Positions 4,931 to 7,330 of a stretch of DNA of 7,330 bases are shown here, one piece after another. The first letter of the stretch is position 1. Every line of letters begins with the position of its first letter. A model generated the notes under the pieces. It was not told the DNA's origin. It searched no databases and worked only from the letters and a program-made list of their open reading frames with translations. The DNA is from Spirochaetaceae bacterium (GTDB taxonomy: Bacteria > Spirochaetota > Spirochaetia > Treponematales > Breznakiellaceae): contig JAITHF010000223.1 in the NCBI GenBank assembly GCA_031280115.1, positions 1 to 7,330 on the forward strand. The letters are read 5' to 3'. Position numbers and translations under genes: made by a program.

Positions 4931-6619
4931 TTACGCCCGGCTGCGAGGGGGGAAGGACATGAAGCCTATAAACAAATCCTCGAAACGCCGGTTCCCTGCG
5001 AGGGAGAGGGGCTTTATTGCCCCCGCCGCCCTGCACGCCTCCTCCCGAAACGCCGTGTTAAGAAGGAGCGACGCAGCCCCTGACAACGCCGTGTTGCCCA
5101 CAAAAGCTGTCTTCCCTGCAAAACACGCCGGCAGCAGGCCCGTATCAAACAGGCTTTGTTCCCGCAGGCTGTATCCAAAGGCCCCGGCAATCAGCACCGC
5201 CCCGACCGCCTCTTCCGCTATACCTGCGTGTTCTAAAAGCAGCGCCACACCCCCGCGTACCGCCGCTTTCGCGCTCTGGAACTGCCGCACGTCTTGTTGG
5301 GTAAGGTACACGTCACCGGTAATTCGGAACGCCGCCGTCCCGCCCCGGTTTTTTTCTCTCTTTTCTCCAAGCCGCGCCCCGAGCGCACGGGGGAACCTCT
5401 TAGCATCCGGCGCCGCGAACCGCCCGCTTTCCTCGATAACGCCCCAAGCCGCCAGCGCCCCGATAAGGGACGCAAGCCCGCTTCCGCAGATGCCCCGGGC
5501 CTTCCCGCCGCCTATCACGCGGCAGCGCAGGCGCCCCAGCCGGTCAATGGCCGCCGCTTCCACAGCGCCCTGCTCCCCGCGCATGCCCTGCGAAATCTGC
5601 ATCCCCTCAAACGCGGGCCCGGCGGGTACGGACGCCGCCGTTATCACCCCTTGCCGCGCCGCGGCCATCTCCCCGTTGGTGCCAATATCAATGAAGAGCG
5701 TAGGGACCGCCGCGTGCAGGAGCCCCGCTGCCGCCGCCCCGGCGCTTATATCCGCGCCCACAAAGCCTGAAACCACCGGCGGAAGATAGATGAGCCCCGG
5801 CGCCGCGATAGGCAGGCCCGGGTCGGTGATATGGCCGCCCCCCTTCAAGCGCGGCGTGTACGGGCAGCGCCCCAGAGAGGACGGGTCGGCCTTCGCCGCA
5901 ATGTGGAGCATAGCCGTATTCCCGCTGTATACGGCCTCGTAAATATGCGCCGCCTGTATCCCTGTCCGCGCGGTCATGGCCTTGATAAGACGCGCCGCGC
6001 CGTCCATGAAAGCGCGGTACAGGGTTTCCAGCCCCGCAGGTTCGCTTGCGATGAGGATGCGGGAGATAAGGTCTTGGGCGTAGCGGCACTGGGGGTTAAG
6101 CGCGGTTTCCCGGGCCGTGACGCGGCCTGAGCGCAGGTCAACAAGCCATGCCGCCAGGGTGGTGGTGCCGATGTCAAGGGCAAGCCCGTAGCAGGAGCCC
6201 GTCGTGTCCCCCGCTTCAACGCCCAAAAGCGCTTCCCCGCCGTACACCTGCGTATTCCCGTTGGAGAAGGTTTTGCGGATGAAGGGCTTTCGCTCGGCAG
6301 GGGGGAAGCCCGCGCCGTGAGCAAGGATAGGCTGCTTTACAGGCGGCGCCGTATCCGGCACTGCCACGGTGATACTGCCGAACACCTTGGTTGTGCAGGG
6401 CGCTATGTCAAGCGCAGGGGGCGCGTTTTCAGTACCGGCCAGCGCCGGAGACACCGGCGAGGCAAGGCGGGCGCGGCATTTCCCGCAGGCCCCGCGCCCC
6501 CCGCAGGGCGTTTCGAGAGCCACGCCCCCGCGCCGCGCCGCCTCAAGCACGGTAATTCCCGCAGGGAGTTCAAGCGCGGCCAGAACCGCGCCCCTTTCGT
6601 TTACAAACGTTACAAGCAC
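4931..6619 (-). CDS. 2Fe-2S/ASKHA (DUF4445) protein, RACo-type corrinoid-activation family
   Basis: A cytoplasmic protein of the family that uses ATP and an iron-sulfur cluster to re-reduce inactivated corrinoid proteins of methyl transfer. From the GTG at 6619 there are 562 residues. An N-terminal ferredoxin domain carries CGGRGACGKC (Cys39, 45, 48) and a fourth Cys75 in APCTTK. A linker leads to the ASKHA core: GLALDIGTTTLAAW (about 145-158), SGNTAMLHI (232-240), FVGADISAG (286-294), FIDIGTNGEM (309-318), GPAFEGMQISQGMRGEQGAVE (split by family as GPAFEG and GAVE), GICGSGL, TQQDVRQFQSAKAA and GAFG. The frame is open to an ATG at 6715, but AAGGAGG lies 7 bases before the GTG and a promoter occupies the upstream stretch. 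No corrinoid protein or methyltransferase gene is nearby, so the partner is unknown. Confidence 0.92.
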   Translation of the reverse strand: MLVTFVNERGAVLAALELPAGITVLEAARRGGVALETPCGGRGACGKCRARLASPVSPALAGTENAPPALDIAPCTTKVFGSITVAVPDTAPPVKQPILAHGAGFPPAERKPFIRKTFSNGNTQVYGGEALLGVEAGDTTGSCYGLALDIGTTTLAAWLVDLRSGRVTARETALNPQCRYAQDLISRILIASEPAGLETLYRAFMDGAARLIKAMTARTGIQAAHIYEAVYSGNTAMLHIAAKADPSSLGRCPYTPRLKGGGHITDPGLPIAAPGLIYLPPVVSGFVGADISAGAAAAGLLHAAVPTLFIDIGTNGEMAAARQGVITAASVPAGPAFEGMQISQGMRGEQGAVEAAAIDRLGRLRCRVIGGGKARGICGSGLASLIGALAAWGVIEESGRFAAPDAKRFPRALGARLGEKREKNRGGTAAFRITGDVYLTQQDVRQFQSAKAAVRGGVALLLEHAGIAEEAVGAVLIAGAFGYSLREQSLFDTGLLPACFAGKTAFVGNTALSGAASLLLNTAFREEACRAAGAIKPLSLAGNRRFEDLFIGFMSFPPRSRA

Positions 6620-6626
6620 CCGCCTG

Positions 6627-6633
6627 CCTCCTT
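6627..6633 (-). promoter_or_regulatory. Shine-Dalgarno site fixing the GTG start at 6619
   Basis: A perfect AAGGAGG on the minus strand, 7 bases before the GTG at 6617-6619. The ATG at 6715 that would add 32 residues has no comparable site. Confidence 0.85.
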
Positions 6634-6640
6634 GAAGGCT

Positions 6641-6669
6641 ATCATAAGGCGCGGCGCCGCCGCCGTCAA
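6641..6669 (-). promoter_or_regulatory. Sigma-70 promoter of the ASKHA gene
   Basis: On the minus strand TTGACG (6664-6669) and TATGAT (6641-6646) are 17 bp apart, each matching the consensus at 5 of 6 positions. Transcription should start near 6634, immediately before the AAGGAGG, giving an unusually short leader of about 15 nt. The spacer is nearly pure G and C and self-complementary (GCGGC...GCCGC). Confidence 0.75.
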
Positions 6670-6750
6670 CGCCCCGCGCTCCCGAAAGGGCGCACCCCGG
6701 GCTATAACATTTCATTGCCCCGCCGGAGGCTGTCTTCTCCGCTTGTGCGC

Positions 6751-6831
6751 TTATCGTTTCATGGTCAACCCCCAGCCCCGCCGGGCCCTATTCAGCTTCC
6801 GGGCGCGAGCCAGCTTCTCCCGCTCGGACAT
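6751..6831 (-). CDS. Possible small basic phage-type ORF, 26 residues
   Basis: I do not recognise it. ATG at 6829-6831 begins MSEREKLARARKL and continues with NRARRGWGLTMKR before TAA at 6751-6753; about 38% of residues are Arg or Lys. The frame stays open back to the resolvase stop. A good AGGAGG at 6868-6873 lies too far upstream and has no ATG, GTG or TTG at the right distance. A 7-bp hairpin (ACGGCCT and AGGCCGT, 6842-6860) lies between. Its place after a phage resolvase makes a small phage protein, or the decayed 3' end of one, plausible. Confidence 0.25.
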   Translation of the reverse strand: MSEREKLARARKLNRARRGWGLTMKR

Positions 6832-6897
6832 ACCGGCGCGGACGGCCTTGGATAGGCCGTTTCCCCGCCTCCTAATGCTTATCCGCGCGCCGGACTT

Positions 6898-7287
6898 TCA
6901 CTCCGCGTACTGCTTATCCGCCGCAGTTTGGACGGCAAGCGGGCCATCCTTCCAAACCCCTCTATCCGTGAGCGCGTCCGCCGCGCTTTTTAAGCGGTTG
7001 TCCAAATCGGGCTTGCCCGTAGGGGGCATACACTCATCGGGCTTTACCCGTTTGGAGCGGGGCAGGTAAAAGCGCGCCGTTAGATATACCGGAATACCGA
7101 TCGTGGGCTTCAGGCGGCTCGTAAACCCTGCTTTCACCCCAGCCTTCCCTGCGTCCGCCGTATGCGGGGTGCAGGTAGGCCCCTGTTTAGACAGGCGCGG
7201 ACGGGGCTGCGGCTCGGGTATGCCAGAAACAAAGACTTCGTAGATAATGAACCGCTGACCCCCGTCCCGCGCCTCGTTTTGGTTCAT
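6898..7287 (-). CDS. RusA-family crossover junction endodeoxyribonuclease
   Basis: RusA enzymes are small phage-borne nucleases that resolve Holliday junctions as homodimers. From the ATG at 7285-7287 there are 129 residues, close to the 120 of the E. coli protein. The N-terminal motif GIPEPQPRPR (22-31) is typical. The core LPRSKRVKPD leads to GKPDLDNRLKSAADAL at 91-106, which supplies the metal-binding acidic pair (Asp94, Asp96) and the conserved Lys100; VWKDG at 111-115 supplies the third acidic position. The family usually has two acidic residues there, but here the second is Gly115, so activity is uncertain. The frame is open to the window edge (a GTG occurs at 7302). The ATG is preferred because its ATGA overlaps the stop of an upstream frame. 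It is the only clear phage gene here. Confidence 0.88.
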   Translation of the reverse strand: MNQNEARDGGQRFIIYEVFVSGIPEPQPRPRLSKQGPTCTPHTADAGKAGVKAGFTSRLKPTIGIPVYLTARFYLPRSKRVKPDECMPPTGKPDLDNRLKSAADALTDRGVWKDGPLAVQTAADKQYAE

Positions 7288-7330
7288 ACGATCCCCAAAC
7301 ACCGCCGGGCATTTTTCGGCGCAGTGCGCC
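7284..7330 (-). CDS. 3' end of an upstream reading frame, probably phage
   Basis: A minus-strand frame enters from the window edge and ends in RTAPKNARRCLGIV at a TGA (7284-7286) that shares ATGA with the resolvase start. Such overlaps are common between coupled phage genes. Fourteen residues are too few to name it. Confidence 0.25.
   Translation of the reverse strand, partial: RTAPKNARRCLGIV

Noticed and set aside
4782..5036. Minus-strand frame with SRGERVC and GLVTTPKRR
   Set aside because: Half is a shadow of the ASKHA gene's end and half is the 38-bp repeat; its likeness to the frame from 3921 follows from shared repeats.
4959..5789. Long plus-strand open frame opposite the ASKHA gene
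   Set aside because: Its composition is the complement of a GC-rich gene, rich in Ala, Pro, Ser and Arg, with no domain.
6620..6715. 32-residue N-terminal extension of the ASKHA protein from ATG 6715
   Set aside because: The stretch holds a promoter and a perfect Shine-Dalgarno serving the GTG at 6619; the extension is low-complexity and outside the ferredoxin domain.
6317..7069. Plus-strand frame spanning ASKHA and resolvase genes
   Set aside because: It crosses two well-supported minus-strand genes and has no recognisable motif.

Overview
The window is GC-rich and bacterial. Every confident gene reads on the minus strand: a short phage-derived stretch (6751-7330), an orphan 2Fe-2S/ASKHA protein of the corrinoid-activation type (4931-6619), and an oligopeptide/nickel-type ABC transporter operon of lipoprotein binding protein plus two permeases (3838 down to 550). 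The mixture of a lipoprotein receptor, a RACo-like protein and dense intergenic repeats would suit an anaerobe. The repeat peptides remind me of termite-gut Treponema-type spirochaetes, but that is an unverified impression and the taxon should be treated as open.

The two intergenic regions (1-549 and about 3897-4930) are the remarkable part. Both are mosaics of a few recurring modules. These are a 21-bp tandem array (11 copies at 1-231, 8 copies at 4208-4375), a 48-bp leader beside each array on the same relative side (40/48 identical between the two), 62-bp hairpin-bearing units in tandem (348-531 and 4494-4741), and a 38-bp element present twice left of the second array and twice inverted to its right. 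The array sequences are unrelated, yet both periods are exactly 21 bp. The frame that runs from the conserved leader into each array gives heptapeptides (AEGLRGN or AQGLRGN in one, YFASKQT or YFAGKQL in the other). This looks like a family of repeat cassettes with interchangeable array units; whether they are translated cannot be settled from two copies.

Functionally, the binding protein and two permeases should form the receptor and channel of one importer whose ATPases are not here. The last residues of the second permease are encoded by a repeat module, so the mosaic appears to have invaded its 3' end. The ASKHA protein has its own promoter and a perfect Shine-Dalgarno that fixes its start at a GTG. 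The phage stretch holds a RusA-family Holliday-junction resolvase whose ATG overlaps the stop of the preceding reading frame, followed by a possible 26-residue basic ORF.
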